Positions 35,184 to 45,623 of a DNA stretch of 64,000 nucleotides are shown piece after piece. The notes under the pieces are model-generated. The model ran no database searches and had not been told where the DNA came from. It saw only the letters and a list, made by a program, of their open reading frames with translations. Origin of the DNA: Linanthus parryae (Eukaryota > Streptophyta > Magnoliopsida > Ericales > Polemoniaceae). The stretch is from the NCBI GenBank assembly GCA_023055425.1, contig JALGPY010000001.1:138471368-138535367 (forward strand), in the 5' to 3' direction. Position numbers and translations under genes: made by a program. Positions within the stretch are counted from its first letter, which is position 1. Each line of letters starts with the position of its first letter.

Positions 35184-36705
35184 TCATAACTCTCTATTAG
35201 AGTTATATTTCTTGCACGTTTAATATCGTTTTGCGTGATTTCCGATTTGATTATCTTAGTTTTAAACTACGAATGTTGAGAAAACGTAGAAGTTGAGCTT
35301 TGAGCAGTAATATGTTAATCCAAGTGTTTCTCGCATTAGTTTATGTATTTTTGTCACGTTTGATCGCACGGGTTGTATTTCGTGTTGTTTTGACTGGAAA
35401 CGATGTTCGAAGATCAAGTGGAGAGGAGAAACAAGCTTTGGACATTTTTCGGGAGCTTAAACGAAGAAGAATTGTGAAGAAATAGTGAAAATACATGAAG
35501 AGGGGAGGCAAATGCAATTTAATGAAGTTTCTATAATGACACTATAACTCCCTAGATTACAAATGGCCAAACACTTAGTGAAAATTTGGTGGATATACGT
35601 GAGCCACTCACTGGAAGTGTAGGATCACAAATTGTGATCACAAAATCACCCGCAAGACTACAATGTGATCCTATGATCAAAAAAGGTGATCACATTCTCT
35701 CTAAAAAAGGTGATCACAAGATCAAGAGCAAGACCAAAAAATTAGATGTGACGCATATTAACGGGAATTTATTGATTGACGCACGGAAGAGAGAAAAAAA
35801 AGACTCACGTTGGAAGGGAAAAAGAGGCTACGGGTTCAAGAGGAGGGTTTCTCCATTGAATAAAAGTCTCATGCTAGTGATTTCTCTTTATTGAATGGAT
35901 TGTAGTTCTTGAATATTGTTAACGATCCTAGTCTATTGACCCGAGGAGATGATTTAATAGTCTTGAACTAGGGTTTGCTCATAGGATGAATCATGCTTAA
36001 AGTTGACTAAGTTTTAGTTCAATTGTTCAGAATCTATACTTAATTCTTAATGGGGATGGAGTAATTAACCGGAATCGTTAGTTGGCTAGTGAAGTGCACG
36101 ACAGTGACTTTAACTAGCTAGGATGAGATATGAGCATCAATCCCGAATCACCGAGACCGGTAGGAGAAGTGAGTATGATTGGCTAGTGTGGGTAGATTCG
36201 GTAGGATTGTTTAGTTGTTCCCTGAAACGGTGGACCGACATGACCCGCTAACGTATCAATAGATGACCTACTAGAACGGACCGGTAGATAACATGAGACT
36301 GACATGAGATTGTAGTCTACCGAGATGTAGAATGACATGAGACCGACATGAGATTGTCATAGCCTATTACCCGGCTTGATTATGATAGAATTATCGTGTT
36401 ATTCAGGTAATCCGGAAATCGTCTATAGCCCTAGGTGATCTGGAGATTGCCTAGTTCCTCCACATCTGGTTTATTTAAATTAAAATACAAAAATATGAGT
36501 CTATTTGTTTTTTCATTTTTAGTCACTTGTTTGAGGGTGACGCCTATTCAAATCACAATTCTTCTTCCAAGTTACTATACTCTTAACTAATAATTAGCTA
36601 AATAATCTCAAGTTTGTCCTTGTGGGATCGATTACTCGGGGTTGAAATACCACCCCTATATTACTTGACAGTGCACTTCCGCGTACGCGTTAAACAATCG
36701 CATCA
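35184..36705 (+). mobile_element. Solo LTR, TTGTGATCACAA-rich family, copy 2
   Basis: It runs from TCATAACTCTC to AATCGCATCA (first TG mutated to TC), with a perfect 5-base TSD, gattc, at 35179-35183 and 36706-36710. It shares cactcactggaagt, ggatcacaaattgtgatcac and the starting hairpin with 31136-32450. It interrupts the Copia relic. Confidence 0.88.
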
Positions 36706-36710
36706 GATTC

Positions 36711-38658
36711 CTTGTGTGAAGAGCAGATCTAACCTTTTCCAGGGTTATCATATCTTTCCCACCAATGAAAGATTGCACGAAATCCTCATACGATGGAGGC
36801 AGTACACCAACAGAATTAAGACCGCATCTTGTACGGTTTTGATACGGATTACAATATAAAAATATAAATAAACAATTCCATTCAAGATCCTCCATGAATC
36901 GCAGGGCAAGCCATCATAACGTGGTAAGGGAAAAATAACAGTGTACCTTGTTTGTCTGACAGATCACGATACGCAGAATCGTGTCCACACTCTATGAATA
37001 TCCACATCTAGGATTGTGTTGGATTCCTTCTCACGTCTGTGTGCTAGATCACGTCAAGAAGGAGGGAGAAGAGGATAACGCAAAACGAGGCAACACACGG
37101 CCGCTCGCCTCACGAGGTTGACGACGCAGAGAGGGGCGGACAGGGTGTTCGGCCTCTTTGTTTGTCTCTCTCACTTCTTTTTTATTTTCACTCTGATGAG
37201 ACTGTTATGAAAATAATAATTTAGGAGTGCCTTTATATAGTCAAGAACTCTTTGTTAACTACATATTTGCCCAATACTAATCATGTCCATACACGGATTA
37301 GTCCACCTTGCAAATTAGTCCTACTAAGTTTGCTTGTGGTTGCCTATTGATCTTTTTATTTAATTAGTCCTACTAATTAATGCCCAAATCCAGTTTAATC
37401 CATATGGTGTGTGACCCTATATGTTTCTACTTAGTTGGTAGTAACAATTACTAACATAGAGCGGTGTCTAGCAACATATACGTGCTACCTAACTAATTGA
37501 AATAGTCAGTGATCCGACAAACCTTGTGACCAATGTTACTCTATTGTATTATCCTTTCTTCTCTATATCCGGATTGGACACGAGATATAAACGTTACACT
37601 CGTATATCCAATCCATAGTCTTTCAATCCCGGGAATAGACTTATCCGTGCAGATAACATCAATATGGCATTTTGATTTATCTGAGTTTGGCGAGACATTC
37701 TATAAGCTCTACCCCTCGAGTGGCCTTGTATATTTACTCCCATATGTGGGAGAGACAAGTCCTCTCTACATCACTATCACCTCTAAGTTTGGTTTCTATT
37801 ATGTCCGATATTCGTCTTTATTGCTACCCAGTCACGGTGTAACGTTTGACGAGATCAAAACATAATATTCCACAACTAGAGTATCTAGTGACTTCAAGTC
37901 TAAGGACCACAATACCATTGTCAGAACGAGAAGCAGTTGTGACGTTAACATAATTAATGTAGCTTTATCGTGGTGGGTCAATCCAGTATGTCATTATCAC
38001 ATAATGTATACCCATGTGTTAGAATTGATATCTCCATATCAATCTACCCACATACTAGTCTATAGTAATTGTCCTATTAATCAATATAATAGACTAGGGA
38101 TATGTAAGATAAACAACACGTTGTAATCTAAGGACTTCATTATATTAAATATCTCCATAAATAATACAATGAATATTCTAGCCAACGTAATGTTCATACT
38201 AAAATAAGATTGCCTCTAGGGAATCCATTCGTGACACATCCTCATCACTTATTTTCTCATCGCTATTATGAAACTCAAGCATAATAGTGTTTAGAACATC
38301 TAAGTGATCGCTAATGTGTGTACCTTAAGACATTCGCAAGCTGAATAGCCGCTTCTTGAGCATCAACTTATTCGTTACCAATTTCTTCATGTAGAGATCC
38401 TCTAACTTGACCCACAAAGCAGCGCCGTCTCCTGATCTGCGACACCGGTGATCACGTCGTCCGTCAGACACAACATGAATGTTATGTGTGACCTCTCCTC
38501 CATCTTGCGATACGTCGGGTGATTGTGTCCATGTTGCCCTTGTTGGACGTCAGAGGCAACCAAAGATCATCGCATTTCAACAACGACTTCATCTTGATTT
38601 GCCACAAACTGAAATTGGTTCTCCCGCTGAACTTCTCGATCTTCATTGAACCTAACAT
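36711..38658 (-). pseudogene. Copia gag, split by a solo LTR and frameshifted
   Basis: The N-terminus reads MKIEKFSGRTNFSLWQIKMK, the opening of Copia gag. Part 2, beyond the insertion, reads LPPSYEDFVQSFIGGKDMIT and LEKVRSALHTRNLM. Several stops and frameshifts lie between. Removing the 1407-base insertion and one TSD copy rejoins ISDEDA with the LPPSYEDF segment, as in the family, apart from one frameshift. Confidence 0.8.
36830..38236 (-). mobile_element. Solo LTR of a BARE/SIRE-type Copia element
   Basis: It has TG (36830) and CA (38236) ends with TSD catct at 36825-36829 and catcc at 38237-38241, one mismatch. On the minus strand it starts TGTCACGAATGGATTCCCTA, then gaggcaatcttatt, resembling the CCCTAGAGGCAAT start of BARE-type LTRs. 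It has no coding capacity. Confidence 0.78.
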
Positions 38659-38688
38659 CGTTTCTTCTTGAAACTCTAACCTAAATAG

Positions 38689-38704
38689 GCTCTCATACTA
38701 GTTT
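38689..38704 (-). promoter_or_regulatory. Primer-binding site of the Copia relic (tRNA-Met type)
   Basis: The plus strand reads ggctctcatactagtt, a two-base variant of the complement of TGGTATCAGAGCC, directly next to the 5' LTR. Confidence 0.7.
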
Positions 38705-38708
38705 TTTA

Positions 38709-38984
38709 TGATATGGGTATCAAGCAATAAAGATGAACCAGAATAAAGAACGGGACAGTAACGCGGTTCACTAGTTATGAAACTAGCTATGTCCACGACC
38801 CGAAAAACTAATTTATTAGAGAGAAACAACCTGATTACAACGCACACTATACCACAACAAATTTACCCACATTCAACATGCTTATATAAGCCTAAGATCC
38901 TGACCTGGGGCCAAAGCAATGCATAAACTTTGCCTAAACTGACAAGAAAAGAACCCATAAATCGCCAGCATGTTACGAGGTCGT
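38709..38984 (-). repeat. Truncated 5' LTR of the Copia relic
   Basis: It matches the first 276 bases or so of the 34074 LTR and breaks off after gttacgaggtcgtgcga. Confidence 0.8.
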
Positions 38985-39029
38985 GCGAAATTACGTATTA
39001 AAATGTGGATTTTTAAACTAAAGGGTAAT

Positions 39030-39110
39030 TTGGGCCAATGGTTAGTTGGTATCTTCCCACAAGAGAGGTCTGGGTTCGATTCCCAGCCTAAGAAATATGT
39101 TTACGAAAGA
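39030..39110 (+). mobile_element. tRNA-derived SINE (head portion)
   Basis: A perfect B box, GGTTCGATTCC, at 39073-39083 sits in a T-arm-like stem (ctggg with cccag). An A-box-like tggttagttgg lies about 30 bases upstream. No acceptor stem pairs, so it is not a tRNA gene. The tail and TSD were not found. Confidence 0.5.
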
Positions 39111-39171
39111 AAATTACCTGACTTAAACCCGCGCGGTTCGTCGGTTGGGTCAGAAACCGGCCAATTTTGAC

Positions 39172-40129
39172 CAGTGTTCGTCTCAAGGATGTTAGAGGCC
39201 TTAGGCATAATTTATGAATGGGGCCTAGGATAAATTACAAATATAGTGATAATTAATTGTTTTCTTTCTTTTTTAGATACAAATATATTAATTCTATCTT
39301 GCTCATATTTATCATATTCACTCAGATGAGATTCTTGAGTTTTTTTTAGAGAAATTGATATTTTTTACTTTGTACGTTTGAAATAATTTCATCCATCAAA
39401 ATAACTGTTATTATCCATAGGTATCAAAATTTTACCAGTACTAATATTTTATCCATAGCACCTTCAAAACTTTTTTTTCCTTTTCTTAAGTTTTTCATAA
39501 TCAAAATTCATATTTTCTACTTGACATGATAAACAATACAGGCTAAAGTATAATAATTATAGAATCAATAAATTTAAGAGTCTAAAAACTTGAAATATGA
39601 TGAATTTACCTATATTTTCTGTGTATAGAATGTAGTTGAATCCACATAAAGAAAATATGAGATGTTGAACGAATGAATAGGTGCTTGGAATTGCAATGTA
39701 CTTAAACATTGTAATAATTTTTTAGGATAATGAAAATCTGATCAAATCACTCCTTTATTCTATCCCGTTATCTCCTAATCATCACGGTCAAAATAAATTC
39801 ATCCTAATAAATTTCTCTCTCATTCCTCCGGAACTGTGATTTGTTTTACTTTTAATTCTCTCACTATGAACCCAACTAAATAAATTCACTCCTAGTTTTA
39901 CTGAACAGTTATTCTCAATCGAAACAAATAAAAATCTTAACTTCCTCCTTATAATCCTTCACTCTAACTCCAACTCCAATTAAGCATTGCATTTATTATT
40001 TCTAGTATCCAAAATTTTAATACACACGTACAGTAATGCATAACGAACATCTATAAACGATGGGGGGGGGGTCCTAAATTGGGGTCCTTAGGCGGTTGCC
40101 TAACCTGCCTAAGGGGAAGGCCGACCCTG
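39172..40129. mobile_element. Non-autonomous hAT element
   Basis: The ends CAGTGTTCG and CGACCCTG (read inward CAGGGTCG) are the CAG-type termini of hAT elements, flanked by an 8-base TSD, attttgac at 39164-39171 and gttttgac at 40130-40137. Subterminal ggccttaggc and gcctaagg phrases are inverted. No transposase is present. Confidence 0.82.
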
Positions 40130-40137
40130 GTTTTGAC

Positions 40138-41042
40138 CGAGTTTGACTTGTTGGACTGCATGAGCGATCTGATTACAGAACCGGACCGACATAGGTTAAT
40201 TTAACCGGTTCGACCAGTTGAACTGCCAGTTTGGTTAAGCTTTTAAGACTATGACATTCGGGTGTGTACAAAGTGGAGAAAAAGCGACTGCCAGACTGGC
40301 TGCTAGCACAACTCCTCGACCGCCTGCTGGATTTCCCACTTGACTGCCTATCGAAATCCCGACTAGAGTACTGCCAGAGGCATACAAGGGAGAGAGACAA
40401 CTTGCAGTGATTGAAAAACATTATGATATTAACAATGCCTCTAAGAAGATGGTAACTTCCTTATATACAGGTCTGACCCCTATGGTCATAATGGGGATTA
40501 TGTGGCAACAAATTTGCTAATTAAGCCCCCCATTAAAGCCATTAAGTTGGTCGTGGTGAAGATCTCAGAACCGCGGTCAAGGCCATGTCGTATAGCCGCT
40601 AGACTGTGCCACTGTATACGGAGGAAGTCACACAAGTCTCCGTTAATATACACAAGGGTCGCAGATGAGACGCCAACGATCTGTGACGAGCCTTATTCCA
40701 ACCTCCAAACCCCTAAGTCCCTCCCGTATGAGTTGTTGAGGTGCGAGGGACCCTGTCTCGTGGTTCTTATGTGCTGGCTTGACATGATCCAGTGTGCACT
40801 GAGCACTGCTAAGAGAATGTATGTGAATTGCTGGTTGGTCCACGTGGCTGCAGACCAGGACCATGTCTGGACTATCGACAATTCTACACTACTCAAGATA
40901 CCCTTATCTTTCTATTTACTATTTGCATCCCAAAGCACCACCATTGATGTCGCCAATCCCCACCACGAGGTTTTTATTCTAGGTTTGCAACGATGGCTGG
41001 TGGGTTGATTCATGGGTGTGTAGTAGTTCGTGATAGAGAGAT
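40138..41042. other. Unassigned sequence
   Basis: A 168-residue frame (40502-41008) has no recognised domain. On the minus strand cctgtatataaggaagtt near 40461 is TATA-like, followed by leader-like sequence, so a worn LTR is possible. No partner copy was found. Confidence 0.35.
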
Positions 41043-41047
41043 GGAAC

Positions 41048-43650
41048 TGAAACACCCCGGAAACCCCGGTTCCTTGCTAGCACAACCAAACGATAATCCA
41101 AAAGCGCATTTATTTGATAAAACTGGAGAAATCCTCCTACAAATATTTTGAATAACAAAATGACATTGTCTAAATGAAATCAATACTTCCTAAGTAAATA
41201 AATGTTTCCTAGCAGCCTGATCCTAGTCTTCAATTCACGTGTGCGCGTTCCCCCACCTTATTCTTGACCTGCGGGTTTTAAAATAGCGAAAGCCGACCGC
41301 ATAAAACGTTTATCAGCAAAAACTGAGTAAGCTCAAACCAAAACATGTAAAGCAAGAGTTTTGGCTAACAGGAAATATAAACAGTAGATATTAAATAACC
41401 CAGATGAATTGTAAATAGTAGCCGATTCAACACATTAATCATTTGTTTAGCTGAGGCATGTTATAGCCCAGCGGGAACGAATGCCCACAAAGAGGTCACA
41501 ATGCAATAATAATAAATAGGGTACTCTTGGGATATCATAGTCCATCCCAGTTCTCCCTAAACAACTATGAGACCTTAAGTGTCGACACCCCTATACCGTA
41601 GTGACCTACACATGTATAAGTAGTACTCAATAGCTTTCACGCCTTTTATATAACCCCCCAATCGTATCATAGCAGTACATGTCAATCACGGGGACCGGAT
41701 ATGTAATCTCGTTTGGATTAGCACCCGAGGGGAATCAACTCACGTGTGTCCCCGGCCGTAGCCTCCACGCACATCCTCTGTAGATCGCCCCATTTCATTT
41801 ATCGTTCATTATTCTTTCACAATTTCACAAGAGTAATATTTCATCAAAAGGCTGAGTAAAACACATTCTCCAAATCACGATTCACATTTAAACCAGTAGT
41901 AAAATATTTTGAGTATTAAAAGATAAAGCAGTTGACAATTTAGGAAATAACGCACGCGGAAACTACATTTTGACAGCTAAAGGTGTTGCACGCCTGAACT
42001 TACCTGAAATGAAGAGAGCTCGTCACATGAAAGAAGAAGTCCTAGTAATACGGACCCTCCACAAATTCGCCGTCTACGAACTCGGTGTCTACAATAACAA
42101 ATATTTCCTAATTAACATTCAATTTCACGACATAGCACATACAAGTCCTATATGCAATGTATAGATATCCCTTTAGTAAACCCCCCAAACTTTAATTTAA
42201 AACAACTAGTTTATTTTATTTATAAAAATAATATACAATTTAATATAACTTAATTGTAAAACACTATTTTGGATTAATATTAAAACAACTTATTTTAAGT
42301 TAAATAAACCCCTTGTTTGAAACGTTACTACTACTAGTAGGTTAAAACTCAATTCCCCCTTTCTCTTATTTTTTTTTAAATATAAGTGGCCACAAAAGAT
42401 AAAGAAAAAGGATATTTTATTTTATTTTTCCCAAAAACAGCTAACTAGTATTATATGAAAAATTGAAAACCAAACCTTAGTTCATATTTTGATACTACAA
42501 ATAATACCTCTTAATATACATGAAACTGTTTTAGTTAAAGACATGAGGTACCCTCCGATTTTAAGAAACTATAATTATTACCCCCACATATTCATAACAT
42601 ACAAAAAATGTCCCCTAATTCAAACCACCCCTGCAATTACACCATCTTCTCTAACTCACCCACTCTTTCTTCTACACTCACACCCATAAACACACAATAC
42701 CTATATGCACACACAATTACAATCTAAACAGGTTGTGTAACAAAAGTGACTAACACAAAATGGGGGTCTCCGAGTTTACCGATCGTAATTGAAGAAGGGA
42801 ACGAGCGGCGACTAGAAGGCTTTGGTGGCTTCCTGCTGCTACTGCAGCTCGTCGGAAGAATAGAGACGCCGGAGAGGGTGGCGGCATCGCTCAGGGGGAC
42901 GGACGGCGCTGGGGTCGGATCTGGGCTTCGGCTTCGGTCGGACCTGCTTCGGCCTTTCTCCGGCCGGGTTTTTGCTCGGCAATTCGGAACAGAGAGGGGG
43001 AGAGATCGAGAAAGAGAGAGGCTGGGTGTTGGTGTGAAAAACTTGATTTGCAGTGGGTTTTTATAGGCCCGGATTGAAGAATCCGGCGAGAAGTAGGAGA
43101 CCCACCGCCGATTTTTCCGATTCCGAATCGGACCACCATTTCGGCAAAATTGGGTTTCGTGAAGAGAAAGAATCGACCGTTGGCAAGTTTAAATCGAATC
43201 GGGACACAAATTGGAGAGAAAGAACGTCGCGGTGGTGATTTTTGAGGCGGTGTCAGAGTTGGCGTCGGAGAAGGAAACGGAGATGAATTTCCTGTTCGTT
43301 GTTGAGGGAAGAAGATGAAGGGTGAAAGTATTCTGTGTGGCTGGCACACCGCGTGACGTGGTGGCTGGTCACACACAATTAATTAAAAAAACGTGATGTT
43401 TGGACACGTTAAAAATGTTATACGACAAGTAATTTTTAATGACTAAAAATTTATCTCACTTTTATAACTTTCACAAAAATAATATATAAAAACAAAAATT
43501 CAATAATATTATTTTTCTTAACATAATTATATATATGTATATAATATATAACTTATGAAAAATACTGAGACTACTTTTACAATTCCTATTAACGCCCCCA
43601 AAATATTCACATAATCTCCTAAAAATACCCTAAAATTACGGGGCATTACA
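41048..43650 (-). mobile_element. Large solo LTR of a Tekay-like Gypsy element
   Basis: It runs from TGAAACACCCC (41048) to GGGGCATTACA (43650), with a perfect 5-base TSD, ggaac, at 41043-41047 and 43651-43655. On the minus strand it starts TGTAATGCCCCG, the usual start of Tekay/Del-type LTRs; a related LTR starts at 63588. At 2603 bases with no internal domains it is a solo LTR. GC-rich frames within it at 42746-43376 are not genes. Confidence 0.87.
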
Positions 43651-43655
43651 GGAAC

Positions 43656-43975
43656 CTAGACGTAGCTGCATCCAATTTAGGAGATCATGTATTGTTAGAG
43701 AGGGACGTGGAGGTAGAGGTGGTGGTGGTGGTCATGTGGGCTGTGAATAATGTGAATACAGATCAAAGACTCCGTGTAGGTTTAGCAGAGGTTGCAAATT
43801 TAGTTATAATGTGAGTGAAAAGTATTAAATAGTGCCAAAATAAAATGATATAAACTAGACTGTACGTTAGCCAATGTTAAAATAAGGGTAGGTTTCGAAG
43901 ATTTTCAAACCGTAAGGGTAGTTTATGCCTTTGTACCAGAATCCCTGGGTAGTTTATGTACATCACCCTAAAAGT
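43656..43975. other. Short spacer, nothing assigned
   Basis: One frame could read GRGGRGGGGGHVGC near 43710-43750, a Gly-rich tail, but nothing upstream extends it. Confidence 0.4.
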
Positions 43976-43984
43976 TTGTTTAAA

Positions 43985-45532
43985 GGGTAAATTTCACTTA
44001 CATCCCCTCAGTTTAGGAAGATCTTCACTTGCACCCCTTTTAGTTCGGAAATCTTCACTCACACCCCTTCTGACTTAAAGATACTAACGGTCTAACTGAA
44101 AGACTGTTATACCCTTCAACAAAAATAATTGGACGAATAAAGAACCTTGTCTTCATCTGCATCTCCAAATCTTCCACGTCGCGTCTTTGAAGCGGATCGG
44201 ATTTGCGAGGGGTTCGGTATGAAGCTGGGTTGGAGGGCTCAAAGCTTAAGGGCTTTGCTTTCTGTTGGGTCAGTGTGGGTATTCTAGAGCATTAAAGCCT
44301 AGAGGTGCTTCTCTTTGTGGGTTGATTGTTATGTTTTGGTGATTCAAGCCAAAGCTAGAAGTTGGACGAAGCGACAAAGCAATTGGCCAAGCGAAGAAGC
44401 GGAGAAAGATGTTGTTTTTTGGGTTTGCTGGTTTCTGTTTGTGTGAACACTGAAAGTGTTCGTACGAACAGTGTTCGAGCGAACACTTCGAGTGTTCGTG
44501 CGAACAGTCTGGTATTGGGGCGGCTGATTTTGTTTCCTTGTTCGTTTTTTGTATCTTCTTCGTTTCTTTGGGCACAAGTCAGTATCTTAGGACTATATAA
44601 TGACATAGGATCGAGACATATGGTGTGTGGTTGATTGTATTGGCTTCTCATCAATAAAATTGGATTGTTTTGTCCGTGGAGGTAGCTAGCCTCAAAGCTA
44701 GTGAACCACGTAAATTCTCGTGTTGTTTCTTCATCGTGTTCATCGTCTCATCGCTCCTCTTGGTGCTTCCACTGTCGTTTTCTAACACTGGTTTTGATCC
44801 TGAAACTGTGGGTGGTCTCTCGCTAGTTCAAGTTCTCTGGGTTATTCTTGGCTGAAACACATAGAAGGCCTCGATTTTGAAACGGTAACTGCTTGGCAGG
44901 GATAAGCATTGGTTGATGGAAACGGAACCAACTCTGAGCGCTTGCTAGTCAATGCTCGATTGGGAGTTTTATGAAGGTGTGTGTTGAGGTATAATGAGGC
45001 ATTTGGGTGTGCGTTTCATATGGGGAGTGTTGGTTTCACCACTATTAGAATTTGATTTTGTACAATTACACATTAATTTTGGTTCAGCGGGGATATGTGC
45101 TGAAATAGTTGAAAATTTGAATTGAATCTTATATATAATTTTTAGGTGTTGAAGAAGAAGAATAAGAATATGATGACGATGAGAAGAGGAAGATTATTCA
45201 TTGCTCTTATCAGTGTTGGATAGAGGGTGGCTGATTTGTAAATTTTAGATCTGTCTTTTTTTTCGGTGTTAAAATACTGAAGAAGGAAAAGAGGGTGGTG
45301 GCGGTGTAAATAGTACATTAAGTGGGTTTAAGCGGTTAATTTATTCTCATCGGGGGCAAAAATGTCCATAAAAAACTTTTAGTATAGTACCCTAAAACTG
45401 AGGGAATGAGACATAAGCGGTGAAAGTGACATCAAGTGTGGAATTCAGAAGGGGTCTAAGTGAAGATTTTCGAAATAGAAGGGGTATAAGTGAAGATCTT
45501 CCTAAATGAGGGCGTGAAAGTGAAATTTACCC
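43985..45532. mobile_element. Mutator-like element (MULE), non-autonomous
   Basis: Left GGGTAAATTTCACTTACATC and right gtgaaagtgaaatttaccc are inverted, and similarity goes on for about 75 bases (tttaggaagatcttcactt on both arms). The flanks ttgtttaaa (43976-43984) and ttgttttaa (45533-45541) fit a 9-10-base TSD, typical of Mutator. There is no transposase. A hydrophobic 61-codon frame (44670-44855) and a palindrome cluster at 44446-44510 lie inside. It ends 91 bases before the start codon at 45624. Confidence 0.83.
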
Positions 45533-45623
45533 TTGTTTTAAACCTTGCTTTTTTACTTTACTTCACGTTTCTATTCCTGAATTCAATTTGCAGAAGCGGA
45601 GAGCGAGAACGACGCTGAGGGCA

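Larger units (their letters stand above)
34074..38984 (-). mobile_element. Copia LTR retrotransposon relic with two nested solo LTRs
   Basis: Minus-strand order: truncated 5' LTR (38709-38984), tRNA-Met-type primer-binding site (38689-38704), gag, then 3' internal sequence, polypurine tract AAGGTGGAGATT (34515-34526) and 3' LTR (34074-34514). The enzymes are missing: removing the solo LTR at 35184-36705 puts gag directly against 3' internal sequence. The 5' LTR is cut short by a junction near 38984. Confidence 0.85.

Noticed and set aside
39030..39110. Functional tRNA gene
   Set aside because: The B box and T stem are good, but the acceptor stem does not pair and the D and anticodon arms are not regular.
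40502..41008. 168-residue frame as a gene
   Set aside because: No domain, no splice context and no similarity that I recognise. It is between elements and probably a chance frame.
42746..43376. Overlapping GC-rich frames on both strands
   Set aside because: They lie inside the 2.6-kb solo LTR bounded by TSD ggaac and show no domain.
44355..44654. Frames with repeated Arg-Thr or Asn-Thr peptides
   Set aside because: They are read-throughs of the GTGTTCG palindromes in the MULE.
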